DNA from: Halocaridina rubra
Lineage: Eukaryota; Arthropoda; Malacostraca; Decapoda; Atyidae
Length of the DNA stretch: 64,000 bases
NCBI GenBank assembly: GCA_037179515.1
Contig: JAXCGZ010009472.1
Span: 57,501 to 121,500 of the forward strand
Reading direction: 5' to 3'
A model generated the notes under the pieces. The model searched no databases. It was not told the DNA's origin and saw only the letters and a list, made by a program, of their open reading frames with translations. This document shows positions 13,091 through 26,216 of the stretch, in pieces. Within the stretch, counting starts at the first letter, position 1. Each line of letters opens with the position of its first letter. The position numbers were made by a program, and so were the translations under genes.

Positions 13091-15690
13091 AGTGTCGTAT
13101 ATAATTCACCAAGGAATTCAACATAGGCTAGAAGTTAATGAGAAAAGTCATATAGGTACTAGTAAAGTCATAGACTCAGTTGTCAGCATTGCACGGGAGA
13201 GAAAATGTAGGATTTTGTTTATGGCAAATTTTAATCATAGAGAGATAAATTAGATAAATCTTGACCCATACAATGAGGAGGACTCATTCAGGGCAAGATT
13301 CCTAGATTGCGTACAGGGGAATTTCCTGCACCAACATGTACTGGACTCAACTTGGGCCAGGGTTGGGGATGAGCCATCGCTGCTTGATCTAGTATTTACA
13401 GATAATGTGTTGGATACTGACAAAATTGAGTATGAACCACCAATTGTACAGAGTAACCTCTGTGTGTTGATGATGTAGTATATCATCGAAGATGTTCTGC
13501 CTGAAAGTAGAGGCATTGAGAACACGGGGAGGAACTACCCGAATGGAGATTGCATAAAAATTAATGAACTTTTAGCCGTTATTGTCTTGAGGACCTTATT
13601 TAACAACAATTCTTTACAAGAAATGTACGACATCTTTTGTGAGGAATATGGGAAGATAGTAGATTGTTGCATACTTTCCATCAAAATAGGAGTTATTCAC
13701 GCCATAGAGAAATGGTTCAATAATGAGTGTAAGAGAGTTAAGGAGTGGCAAGACAAATGCTGGAATAGGCATAGAAGGAGAAAAAGCATAAATGCCTGGT
13801 AGACTTACAAAAGAGCAAGAAATAATCACCTAAGTAAAAGAAGAGAGGCAGAGAGAGACTGTGAATGGGATATTACCAGGAAAGCTAATAAAAATTCCAA
13901 ACATTTCCACAGCTTTATCAGAGGAAAACTGAGGGTAAAAGAAAAGGTTTTACAGCTAAAGAGAACGGATGGAAGCATCACTGGGACGGATGAAGAGATC
14001 TACGAAGACTTGAACAAGGAGTTTCAGCCAGTATTTACTGCATAAAATACCCCACTCCCTCAGATTGCAGAGATAGGAGCTCATGGGCCGATATTAGAAC
14101 ATATCTTTTCAGCCAGTGCGGTATGCAACGTGCTAGATGCCCATAAAGCTATAGGTCCTGATGATATATCCCCTTATGTACATAAGAAATTCACTAAATC
14201 AATATCAGCGTCACTATGTATCATGTTAGAAAAGTCGCTGGAATCAGGGGAGATTCTAAGATGCTGGATACAAGTGATCATGGTACCTATCTTTAAAAAG
14301 GTAGGAGGAATACAACTCTAAACCATAAACCTGTTTCCTTGACCAGCATAGTTGCAAAGTTATGGAGAAACTACTAACAAAACACATCTCTCTTCACTTG
14401 GAATCCTTAAACTTTTTGTCAGTGAGACAACATGGCTTCAGAGAAGGTAGATCAACAGTAACAAACTTATTAGAATTTTATGATGAGGTAAGCCAAAGCT
14501 TACAGGAAAAAAGTGATGGGCATATTGCATATTCCTAGACTTCTAAAAGGCATTTGATACGGGGCCACACGGGTGACTTATGAAGAAGCTGCAATCAAAG
14601 GCGAGAATAGGTGGAAATGTCTTGGAATGGATAAAAACTTACTTAGGTGGAAAGGAACAGAGTAAGACACTCAGTGTCTGAATGGAGACGGGTTAGTAGT
14701 GGATTTCTACAAGGTTCAGTTTTAGGATCACTTTTGTTCCTTGTATATGTAAATGGCCTACCAGAGTCTATAAATTATGTGAATGACATACCAGAGTCTA
14801 AATTAATTCATGAATATGTTTGCACATGATGCAAAGATTGTGCAGAAAGTAAGAGATGAGAACAGTGGTAGAGAACTTCAGGAAGACCTAAATAGTCTGC
14901 ATGAGTGGCCAGAAATGTGGCTAATTACATTCAATACTTTTGAATGTAAGGTAATGATAATAGGTAGAATTGTAAGAAGGCCCAAGATTTAATAATCAAT
15001 AGCAGAATCAGAACTTCAAGAGACAGAGAATGAGAAAGATCTAGTAGTAAACATACTGGCAGATTTCTCTCCAGAAATGCATATAAATGGCATGAAAAGG
15101 GCAGCATGTGCTTTCTTAACAAATGTAAAGGTAGCCTTCAGGCACATAGACAAGAAAATGTTCAGAAAAATTTATGTAACTTATGTGAGGCCAAAACTTG
15201 AATATGCAGCCCCCTTTTGGTATCCGCACTTGAAAAAGCACATAGTTAAGCTGTAAAAACTCCAAAGACATGCCACTAAACTGGTGGAAGAAATACGCAA
15301 TCTCAGTTATGATGAGAGGCTGAGGGAATTAGACTTTAAAACTAGAAGAATGATTGGGGATATGATAACAGCTTTTAAATTTCTTCATGCTTATGACAGA
15401 GTGGATAGGGATCAATATTTTTATGTGGCTGGTACTAGAACTAGAGGTTATAGTTTGAAGCTTCGTAAAATAAAAAATAAAAACTTCTTTGCAGGATGTA
15501 AATAAAGTGTTTTAGTGTAAGAGTAGTTGATGATTGGAATTCGCTAAGCGAGGAGGCAGTTAATGCTAACTCCGTCCATAGTTTTAAGGTCAAGTATGAT
15601 AAGTATCACTAATTACAAAAATGAAACCGACCAGAAGACGGGGGGTAAAGAGCATAGGGCTCTTTCCCTTGAGCACAATTAGGTAATTTC
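13090..15690 (+). mobile_element. LINE copy F, degenerate
   Basis: On the + strand this copy begins inside the endonuclease domain (equivalent of VVYNPPRNQNRLEV), covers the linker (ORFs 13587-13802), the RT (14130-14321, 14647-14992) and the C-terminus (15284-15505), and ends with the hairpin and GAGCACAATTAGGTAAT. Frames shift several times, and the FADDA catalytic motif reads FAHDA. It is a pseudogene. Confidence 0.88.
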
Positions 15691-16185
<495 letters not shown>

Positions 16186-16410
16186 ATTTTTAGATTTTAT
16201 AGTTAATACTATTGCGGAATTTGAACTGTATTATGTACGTTTATGTGAAGTGCTCAGTATTTACGGGTTGTGAAGAAATATACATGTGCAGTTTATTTAT
16301 ATAGTAATATTGAAACCAAATTAAGTAATCTTGCAGTGAGTATCCAATATTACTGTTTTTGCATTGTACTGAAGTAATTAGTAATACATACATATACATA
16401 TACACATTCC

Positions 16411-17360
16411 TTATTCCCCCTTATAAGGGGGTGTGGCCTAGTCAACAAATGCGCATTCACCACGATCCACGCCTACCTCAACCACTCCTCTCAGCTCCTT
16501 GTGGATAAGGGGTTGCCACGTCTCCCCCCTTTCCACCCTGCTTGGGTCACCCACAAGGTAGGCGGGCAAGGATATTCTACAATTAGGCCCGACAGCCGCA
16601 ACTGATTTACCCCCGACCGCTTCCTCATATGGCAACTCCCCTCACGCCAGTCCATCACAGTTCAGTGAGCTAGCAGGTGCGAGAAATCCCTTTGGGCCGC
16701 GTCATAAATGCACAGTCTTCCTCCACTCATTCCTATCTCTTGCACGCACTCTTCCTTGTTCCACTTACATTCCACGTACATTCAGTGCTCTTTTCACGCC
16801 ATTCATCCATCTCATTCTAGGTCTCCCTCTTAACCTAACTCCAATCACTTCTGCACTCCACACTCTCTTCACTATTCGTTCATCACTCATCCTTTCCATG
16901 TATCCAAACCAACTCAACACTCTCTGATCTAACCTATCCGACAGCTTCATTCCAACACCCGTTCTCTGCCTGACATCCTCATTTCTTACTCTGTCTATTC
17001 TGGATACACCAATCATACCTCTCAAACACCTCATCTCCATTACATTCAACTTCTTCCTTTCATCCTCTCTTGCATTCCAAGTCTCTGCTCCATGCAATGC
17101 TGTTGGCACAATCACACCTTCATATATCCTTCTCTTTGCATTTATTCCCAAATATCTATTTCTCGTTACACTTTTCAACCCACCTAGATATTTACTAGCT
17201 TCATTCACTCTGTGCTTTACCTCTACATCCACTCGTCCACTCCTTGATACATGCAACCCCAGATACTTAAGACTCTCATCTTCTTCAAGCAACTCCCCAT
17301 TCAGTCCTACATTCAATCTGCCAACATTAACACTCCTCGTGCATCTCATGACTTTACAGT
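16411..17360 (-). mobile_element. Second LINE family: RT C-terminus plus 3' UTR
   Basis: A 194-codon ORF (17349-16765) is followed on the - strand by a GC-richer 3' UTR ending in a palindrome, CCCCCTTATAAGGGGG, at about 16416-16431. Similar palindromic ends with related flanks occur at 47466-47640 and near 48106-48330. The element is 5'-truncated at a Penelope fragment. Confidence 0.75.
16765..17349 (-). pseudogene. LINE ORF2 C-terminal fragment (post-RT region)
   Basis: The fragment has the layout of the region after the RT catalytic centre in many non-LTR retrotransposons: LKYLGLHVSRSGRVDVEVK (thumb-adjacent), NAKRRIYEGVIVPTALHG, GAETWNAREDERKKLNVME, MRCLRG, IDRVRNEDVRQRTG, VLSWFGYMERM and RGRPRMRWMNGVKRAL. 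That order is known in RTE/I-type elements, but the clade is not certain from this part. The catalytic RT motifs are absent. The reading frame is intact for 194 codons, which suggests fairly recent insertion. Confidence 0.8.
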
Positions 17361-17363
17361 TAA

Positions 17364-17783
17364 TGTTTAGTTTTCAAATATGTAAATACTTTCCGGATTA
17401 TGTTGATTAAAAATAGCCCTGATTCCACCTCTAATATTACTTATATGATTCCTTGTAAAGATTGTGATAAGTATTATGTTGGCCAGACTAGCAAATCATT
17501 AGAACTTCGTGTCACTCAACGTAATTATAACATTCGAAATTGTCAGTCTTCCAGTGCTTTGTTTAAGCATTATGCTGATTGCAGTCACAATATTGACTGA
17601 AACAATTCTTCTATCTTAGTAAGAAATAATGATAATAATAAAAGAAACATCTTGGAATCTGCAATAATTAACTTAACCGAACACCAAAATATTAACTTAA
17701 GTCATGATTTATTTGTAATTGATCCCATATTATCAAGTATGCTTTATTTATATTTGAAAAATATAATTTTGGAAATAACATAA
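17364..17783 (+). mobile_element. Penelope-like element, GIY-YIG endonuclease fragment
   Basis: Read on + in the frame of 17400, codons encode NTFRIMLIKNSPDS, then ITYMIPCKDCDKYYVGQTSK (the GIY-YIG-type core with the CxxC knuckle typical of Penelope elements), then FKHYADCSHNID. A TGA at 17598-17600 stands where a Trp codon (TGG) would fit. The same frame then continues through NNSSILVRNNDNNKRNILES and INLSHDLFVIDPILSSM to a TAA at 17781-17783. The RT part is missing, and the fragment abuts the second LINE family at its 5' side. It is a pseudogene by one visible nonsense codon plus truncation. Confidence 0.8.
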
Positions 17784-20332
<2,549 letters not shown>

Positions 20333-20589
20333 GGATATAGTTATATTACATACAAAGGCTACATTAATTCAATAGGATGGTAGTTTTCATGTCAAAATCA
20401 GTTAGACTGTAAAGAAATCATCTTTATTCAGGGTTGATTACTCGCAGTCCACATTCATGTATGCGAGGCATGTGGTCGAAGACGCCCCTGTATGATTTTT
20501 TTTTTTTTTTTTTTTTTGTAACCATATCTGTTTTCTGAGAGCTAGTGCGCAGCAATTGGTCGTCTTAAACCCAAACCTGTAACATCCAT

Positions 20590-20705
20590 TCCATGAGGAA
20601 TTAAGACTGGGTGCTTTTCTTAACTCCCCGCGGTGGCTTCAAACATGAGTTTGTCTTTTCCAGTGATGAGCGTTGTAACTGCTGCGCTAGCGCGGTTCTA
20701 GTAGA
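20590..20705 (-). mobile_element. tRNA-derived SINE head, family T
   Basis: On the - strand CGCTAGCGCAGCAGTTAC fits a pol III A box (TAGCGCAGCAG), followed about 40 nt on by CTCATGTTTGAAGCC as a degenerate B box and CCACCGCGGGGAG. The GGTGG...CCGCGG phrase and layout match the family-T copies at 23571-23711 and 23743-23883. Confidence 0.55.
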
Positions 20706-21445
20706 ACACCTCAATTGATTTAGGATTCTTACTCCACCTCAGGGGACAAGTGCCGGATGGAAATTATAATTTATGTTGATTATATGATGATCATCAAAGG
20801 GAGATTTTTAAGTAGTAGGCTAAACGAACCTGGTTTCAACAGATGACAACTAAACCTTGAAAGTTCAAATTCTGATCGCTGATATTTTATGAACACGTAC
20901 ACATATACACACGCACATAGAAGTTATGTATATAAGTCATTTAGTAATGAATCTCTTTCTCGTTATTATGTTTATGTGATTTTAATATCCTTCACAACCT
21001 ATTTATTGGTGTCAGAATGACCTCGTGCTCTTCTTTAAATAATAAGGGTTTAGAAAGATTTAAGAACTCGTACTATAGTGATCACTTGTTATCGAAAGCT
21101 TATGTATAGTACTTGTCGCACCTCTCCTGATTTAACTTATCTCTAGATATCCTGTCTTAGTTGTTAAAGAGAGTTCGGGTGAATGAGTATGTAAGTTACC
21201 TGTAGCAGTATTGCCAATTTAGCGGGTATTCCGCTAGATCTAGCGGATTGAGCAAAATCTAGCGGAGAACGTTTTACGATATACGCCTCGTTAAGCTTGT
21301 TTTAAGCCTAGTGTATTATTTTAGAAAAATCGCATACATAATCCTCATCAAGTGGATTTTTGACAGCAAGTGAATTTTGAAGTGCAGTCTATTGGATTTT
21401 TGAAACTTGCATCTCACAACACTGACCTGTACTTGGGCTATGCAA
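20706..21445. other. Unassigned interval
   Basis: No gene. There is a small local duplication around 21225-21270 (CCGCTAGATCTAGCGG palindrome, then ATCTAGCGG repeated). Confidence 0.5.
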
Positions 21446-21567
21446 TAACCAAATAAGCACATTACCTATGGTAGCGCCTTGACTTAGTAATTATAAGTCC
21501 TAGGTTCAAGTCCCGGTCGGGGTAAAAAAATTATTCATGTTTTCACATATGTAATGTGCTTATTTGG

Positions 21568-21570
<3 letters not shown>
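21446..21570 (+). mobile_element. tRNA-derived SINE, family S, copy 3, inside a 20-bp inverted repeat
   Basis: The central unit reads ATGGTAGCGCCTTGAC (A-box-like), then CCTAGGTTCAAGTCCCGGTC (B box GGTTCAAGTCC), then GGGGTAAAA. It is bracketed by TAACCAAATAAGCACATTAC (21446-21465) and its exact reverse complement (21551-21570). A TA array follows (21571-21648). Confidence 0.8.

Positions 21571-21648
<78 letters not shown>
21571..21648. repeat. (TA)n microsatellite
   Basis: Pure TA array directly 3' of SINE copy 3. Confidence 0.97.
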
Positions 21649-21652
<4 letters not shown>

Positions 21653-22363
21653 GCCCACTTCCCTCTTCGCCCTCCTGTTGGGTTGTACAGAGAGGTCACA
21701 CAGCTTGGAGATGTGTAAGAGTTCTTTACTGGGTAGGTAATATTTTGGATTTTGTAAAGATGAGTAACCTTCAGAAGTTAATTAACCCGGTAAATTGTTA
21801 GATTAGGTTACTTGCCTTAAATATATGAATATCTCTAGAGCTCCCTGGGGTTACTCTTGTTTACAAGATCCAATATTTAAAACCTGGACAGCGTAACTTT
21901 TATAAAAACCGCAATAGATGGCCTCTTGATGCAGATATCAAGTACTAATTGTCCGTCAAGTTATAGGAATAATAATCAGCATGGCTTCTTATCTGTACAA
22001 CATCACTATGTTCCAGTCAAAATCCTTGGTCGTTAACCGTGACTCATAAACGTGTATAATTTTATCCTTGTGTAAGTTTTACTTGGCATAAGATTATCTG
22101 CATTAATCTGTTACGTATTTATGTGTACATATTAACCCAGCAATAACAATCATTAATTCTTTACGTACACATATTTAAGTGACCCACCAAAACATATGAT
22201 TATGGCAATTACTTTCATTGCCATTTAGTAAATTACCTTCGCTTATGACGTGAGTGAGAAATCATATTCTTACTTTGTAGCTACTACCTGGAATTTATGC
22301 TTGATATCATTCGAGTGAAGTTACTATATTTATATTATATTTAGATGCAGGGGAAATGGTGTA

Positions 22364-22525
<162 letters not shown>

Positions 22526-22567
22526 TATAAAACCATGTGTTTGTAAATTTTTAAGGGCTACTGACAG

Positions 22568-22727
22568 CCTGTTCGAGAAAAGACATCATAAGAAAGAATG
22601 GCGACCTCAACATCACATATTCTAACTTGAAGAAGGGATCCCGCTATCTCCAAGATCTCTACACCACTCTAGTAGATGTCCAATGGAGATGGACTCTATT
22701 GGTATTCTTTTTGGCATTTATTATGAG
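22568..22727 (+). CDS. Irk: Kir channel, exon with N-terminal segment and start of M1
   Basis: The acceptor CTGACAG precedes 22568 and the donor GTAAGT follows 22727. The first two bases complete a codon from an upstream exon. The exon then encodes 52 codons and ends with two bases (AG) of a Ser codon. It carries RKNGDLNITYSN (the cytoplasmic N-terminal strand), RYLQDLYTTLVDVQWRW (the slide helix and interface) and the beginning of M1, TLLVFFLAFIM. In Kir2-type channels the position before WRW is usually basic and contributes to PIP2 contact. Here it is Gln (residue 38 of the visible protein), with Trp-Arg-Trp kept. The upstream exon with the start codon is not seen. Confidence 0.93.
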
Positions 22728-22734
22728 GTAAGTT

Positions 22735-22800
22735 TTTTTTTTTATTTCGTGTGACACCGTGACGGAAAAAGGAAATTGCCTTCATTGGCTTGGTCACCAA
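22735..22800 (-). mobile_element. Poly-A retroposon 3' end, copy 2
   Basis: On the - strand this is AATTTCCTTTTTCCGTCACG, then GTGTCACACGAAATAAAAAA. It matches the copies at about 6590-6665 and 48672-48750. It begins a few bases after the Kir exon donor, so the retroposon tail lies at the very start of the intron. Confidence 0.65.
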
Positions 22801-23497
<697 letters not shown>

Positions 23498-23570
23498 CTA
23501 TTTCCTTTTCTGGATATAGTCTAAGTGGAACAGTCATCTTTTTTTTTATTTGGCCACTTCATGTGTCACT

Positions 23571-23711
23571 TTTAATACCTATTATGGGGATGCAGACAGG
23601 TTGAAGTTGCGGAGCTAAGGTTTGATACCCTCCTCGACGCCCTGCGGTGGGGTCGACCGCAGGTATGTCACCTCCCGAGTCGAGTGCTCTAGCCACTGCG
23701 CTACCGTAGAC
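23571..23711 (-). mobile_element. tRNA-derived SINE, family T, copy 1
   Basis: On the - strand GGTAGCGCAGTGGCTAGAGC is an exact A-box fit (TAGCGCAGTGG), followed by TGCGGTCGACCCCACCGC as the B-box region. The body ends near CCCCATAATAGG, a degenerate form of the family's CCCCATTCGAATGGGG end. A second copy in the same orientation starts about 30 bp away. Confidence 0.75.
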
Positions 23712-23742
23712 TTTAAACAATGTACCGTTTTATATGCTATAA

Positions 23743-23882
23743 TTAGTCCTCATTCAAATGGGGGTGGACATAGGTATGTTGTAGCAGGGAGATATAGTAT
23801 GGATGCTCTTCCTAGCGACCTGCGGTGGGATCAAACCCGCGTTAGTCTCTTCAAATGGCGAACTCTGCCACTGAGCTACATT

Positions 23883-23883
<1 letters not shown>
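23743..23883 (-). mobile_element. tRNA-derived SINE, family T, copy 2
   Basis: On the - strand TGTAGCTCAGTGGCAGAG is a textbook A box and CGCGGGTTTGATCCCACCG a textbook B box (GGTTTGATCCC), 40-50 nt apart. The 3' end reads GTCCACCCCCATTTGAATGA, the family's palindromic end. The head abuts a TA array at 23885. This is the clearest tRNA-like head in the window. Confidence 0.85.

Positions 23884-23884
<1 letters not shown>

Positions 23885-23955
<71 letters not shown>
23885..23955. repeat. (TA)n microsatellite
   Basis: TA array immediately 5' of the SINE head at 23883. Confidence 0.97.
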
Positions 23956-24470
23956 AATTTTTTTAATAATTATATCCATATCCGGTCAAATCCAGTATTG
24001 AACAGGCTTTATATTGTAATTCTTACTGAATATAATACAGAATCCTGTAAAATCTAATAGTGATTTCGTTTTAATACAAGAGAATTTAAAAGTATGCTCA
24101 AAAGCCTATTATCACTGTGATAAATATGTTTTCAGTTGTTATACCTTTTTCCCTGTTTGTGTATCTACCTTCTGCAATCCTTTAAGAAAGTACTTTCACA
24201 AACTGAAGTGATATAAATCTTTTATCATATAAGTGACTATAAATACATTTATTATATGAATAACACTTAACGTAATTTTTGGGCTGATGGTAGTTTTTAA
24301 AGCAGTTGGGATTAGAGACTGTAGTGATGAATCTTAAAAGTAACTAAAGTACTGTATAGATATGCATAATAATTATGTAGTTTTGGGGGTAAGTGGCAGG
24401 TTTTTTTTTTTTAAAGACGTTATGATTGAAGATAATATATATTAATTCCATTTTGTCATTTTTTTTCAAG

Positions 24471-24632
24471 CTGGCTAGGTTTTGCGTTCATATGGTTCAT
24501 GATCATAAAAGTTCATGGTGATGACATGGCAGACGACGAGAACCATATTCCATGTGTCAGCAATGTGAAAACCTTTACTGGCAGCTTTCTGTTCTCTATT
24601 GAAACACAACATACCATTGGCTATGGTTTCAG
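24471..24632 (+). CDS. Irk: Kir channel, exon with M1 and pore
   Basis: The acceptor TTTTTTTCAAG precedes 24471 and the donor GTAAGC follows 24632. The exon completes the split Ser codon and encodes the rest of M1 (SWLGFAFIWFMIIKVHGDD), the turret (DDENHIPCVSNVKTF), the pore helix (TGSFLFSIETQ) and the selectivity filter HTIGYGFR. TIGYG is intact (visible residues 101-105). The Glu of SIETQ and the Arg after the filter, which form a pore-stabilising salt bridge in the family, are both kept, as is the turret Cys (residue 81) that normally pairs with a Cys after the filter. The exon ends two bases into the Arg codon. Confidence 0.96.
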
Positions 24633-24715
24633 GTAAGCCAGTTTGTACTGTTTTATGACAAAGTATCTGCAAGAGTGCAAGGTATAATTTACAAGACGCT
24701 AATGTGATCACTCTA
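24633..24715. other. Start of Kir intron 2
   Basis: Donor and short unassigned intron sequence before a palindromic element. Confidence 0.6.
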
Positions 24716-24986
24716 AGGCCTGAATTCTTAAACAGTGTAAACCTAGGATACCATATTGTTAGTTAGGTAGCCACACAAATGGATTTCATAAACGCATCTG
24801 ACGCGGTTCTGTGTATGGCTAGGATCCCCCCATGCTCTGACGCGGTTCTGTGTATGGCTAGAATCACCCATGGGGAATCCTAGCCATACACAGAACCGCA
24901 TCAGATGCGTTTATGAACTCCATTTGTGTGTCTAGCTAATAAACAATATGGTACCCTAGGTTTACACTGTTTAAGAAATCGGGCCT
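24716..24986. repeat. Palindromic MITE-like element
   Basis: The left end TAAGGCCTGAATTCTTAAAC and the right end GTTTAAGAAATCGGGCCTAA are imperfect inverted repeats. Complementarity continues inward through ACAGTGTAAACCTAGG, CAAATGGATTTCATAAACGC and TCTGTGTATGGCTAG on the left and their counterparts on the right. The segment GACGCGGTTCTGTGTATGGC is also directly repeated near the centre (about 24800 and 24838). There is no coding capacity, and the superfamily is unassigned. Confidence 0.85.
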
Positions 24987-25255
24987 AAGTCTTAAGTCTT
25001 AACATCTCAGTTGTTGATATATAAGGAAGAAAAGGAAGATTATGTAATACGTGCAAAATGCCTTTATGACCTTCTAAAGAGTGTTCAGTAGCGAATGAGA
25101 TAGTTTCCCCCAAATGAGGGTTTGGCTCATTGAAATGCTTTGCATGGACTATATGAATGAATAAATAATGAAAGAACATTTCTTAGTATTATTACACTAA
25201 ACGAAATTCATTGTACCATATTTTTTTTTACTATTTTTATGTGTGATGGGCTGTC

Positions 25256-25258
<3 letters not shown>

Positions 25259-25335
<77 letters not shown>
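25259..25335. repeat. (TA)n tract, left flank of the gypsy insertion
   Basis: The TA array ends exactly at the left LTR. A short TA array (34214-34232) resumes at the right LTR, so the element split an existing TA tract and the target duplication lies inside it. Confidence 0.9.
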
Positions 25336-25338
<3 letters not shown>

Positions 25339-26206
25339 CGTAGGGATTTTCCTCCTACGTTTATATACTTTAATTATTAGGTTATAAATATTAGTACCTG
25401 ATGGGTACAAGGTAAGAATGGACACACAGTGAATCCTTTACTTATATTTATTCTAGAGTACAACACAACTTCGACGCCTCAAATGCCCCCTCCCTATGAC
25501 TATCACAATCTAGGATCTATTCGTGCCCCTGGCAAAGTTCTAACTAACTGTCTCTGCTCTGGGTGGCTCTTGAAATACCCCCAGGGGCAGGGCGTGGCTT
25601 AACATCCAATTCTCCAATGAAATCAGTCAGATCTAGTCCAGCTAATCAGCGCCGGGTTCAAAGTGGAATCCCGCCTACTTCCGAGGAGGAGTTACTGGGC
25701 GTCTCCCCTGGGCGTGTACCTGTGTACGAAACCTAAGTTTATGTTTCGTGCGGTTTAGGAAAGGGCTAACTTCTCGGGCTTTCCCACCCTCCTCAGGTAC
25801 TCCATGTAGGATGCCAAGCCTCAGGGGTCCAGTCACATATCTCCTTGACGCCCTCTACAAACACCGGCCGCACCGCAGAAAACAAGTGGGGAGAGTATTC
25901 TATTTCACCCTAGCCTCACATGTTTCTCTTCACGACTTGTGGTGTTTTCGAGGACCGAGGGTCCCTTATCCTGTAGGCCTCTTGGGGGGGGGTGCATGGC
26001 GCCAGCGGTTAGTTCCAGGTGCCTAGCCACAACTCTTGGTGGTCCCAAGGGAACACATGGGCGGCACAAAAACTCAATAAAAGTGAGGGCATGTAATAGA
26101 ATATCCGTGGCCTCGACTAACCGTTACCCCTCAAGAGCTGTTACAAGTTTCAGATTCTGGCTTCAGCATGGCGGGCTGGCTTCAGCATGACAGAAGTCAT
26201 ACGACA
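25336..26206 (-). repeat. 3' LTR of the gypsy element
   Basis: 871 bp, almost identical to 33338-34213. Differences I can see are a G9 versus G14 run, GGCGCC versus GGCACC just after it, and GCGGGC versus GCGGGT near the end. Confidence 0.95.
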
Positions 26207-26216
26207 TCCCTCCCAA
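26207..26216 (-). other. Polypurine tract
   Basis: On the - strand TTGGGAGGGA lies immediately before the 3' LTR, in the place expected for the plus-strand primer of reverse transcription. Confidence 0.75.

Noticed and set aside
12205..15690. Twin-priming inversion of a single LINE
   Set aside because: Both facing segments carry their own 3' UTR hairpin and tail, so they are two copies rather than one inverted insertion.
21466..21550. Functional tRNA gene
   Set aside because: A and B boxes are present but no seven-base-pair acceptor stem closes around them, and the same unit recurs with SINE tails at 7978 and 8207.
25748..26190. Protein-coding ORFs inside the LTR (also at 33750-34197)
   Set aside because: Both are the same LTR text. 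The frame is short, changes with the G-run length and has no motif.
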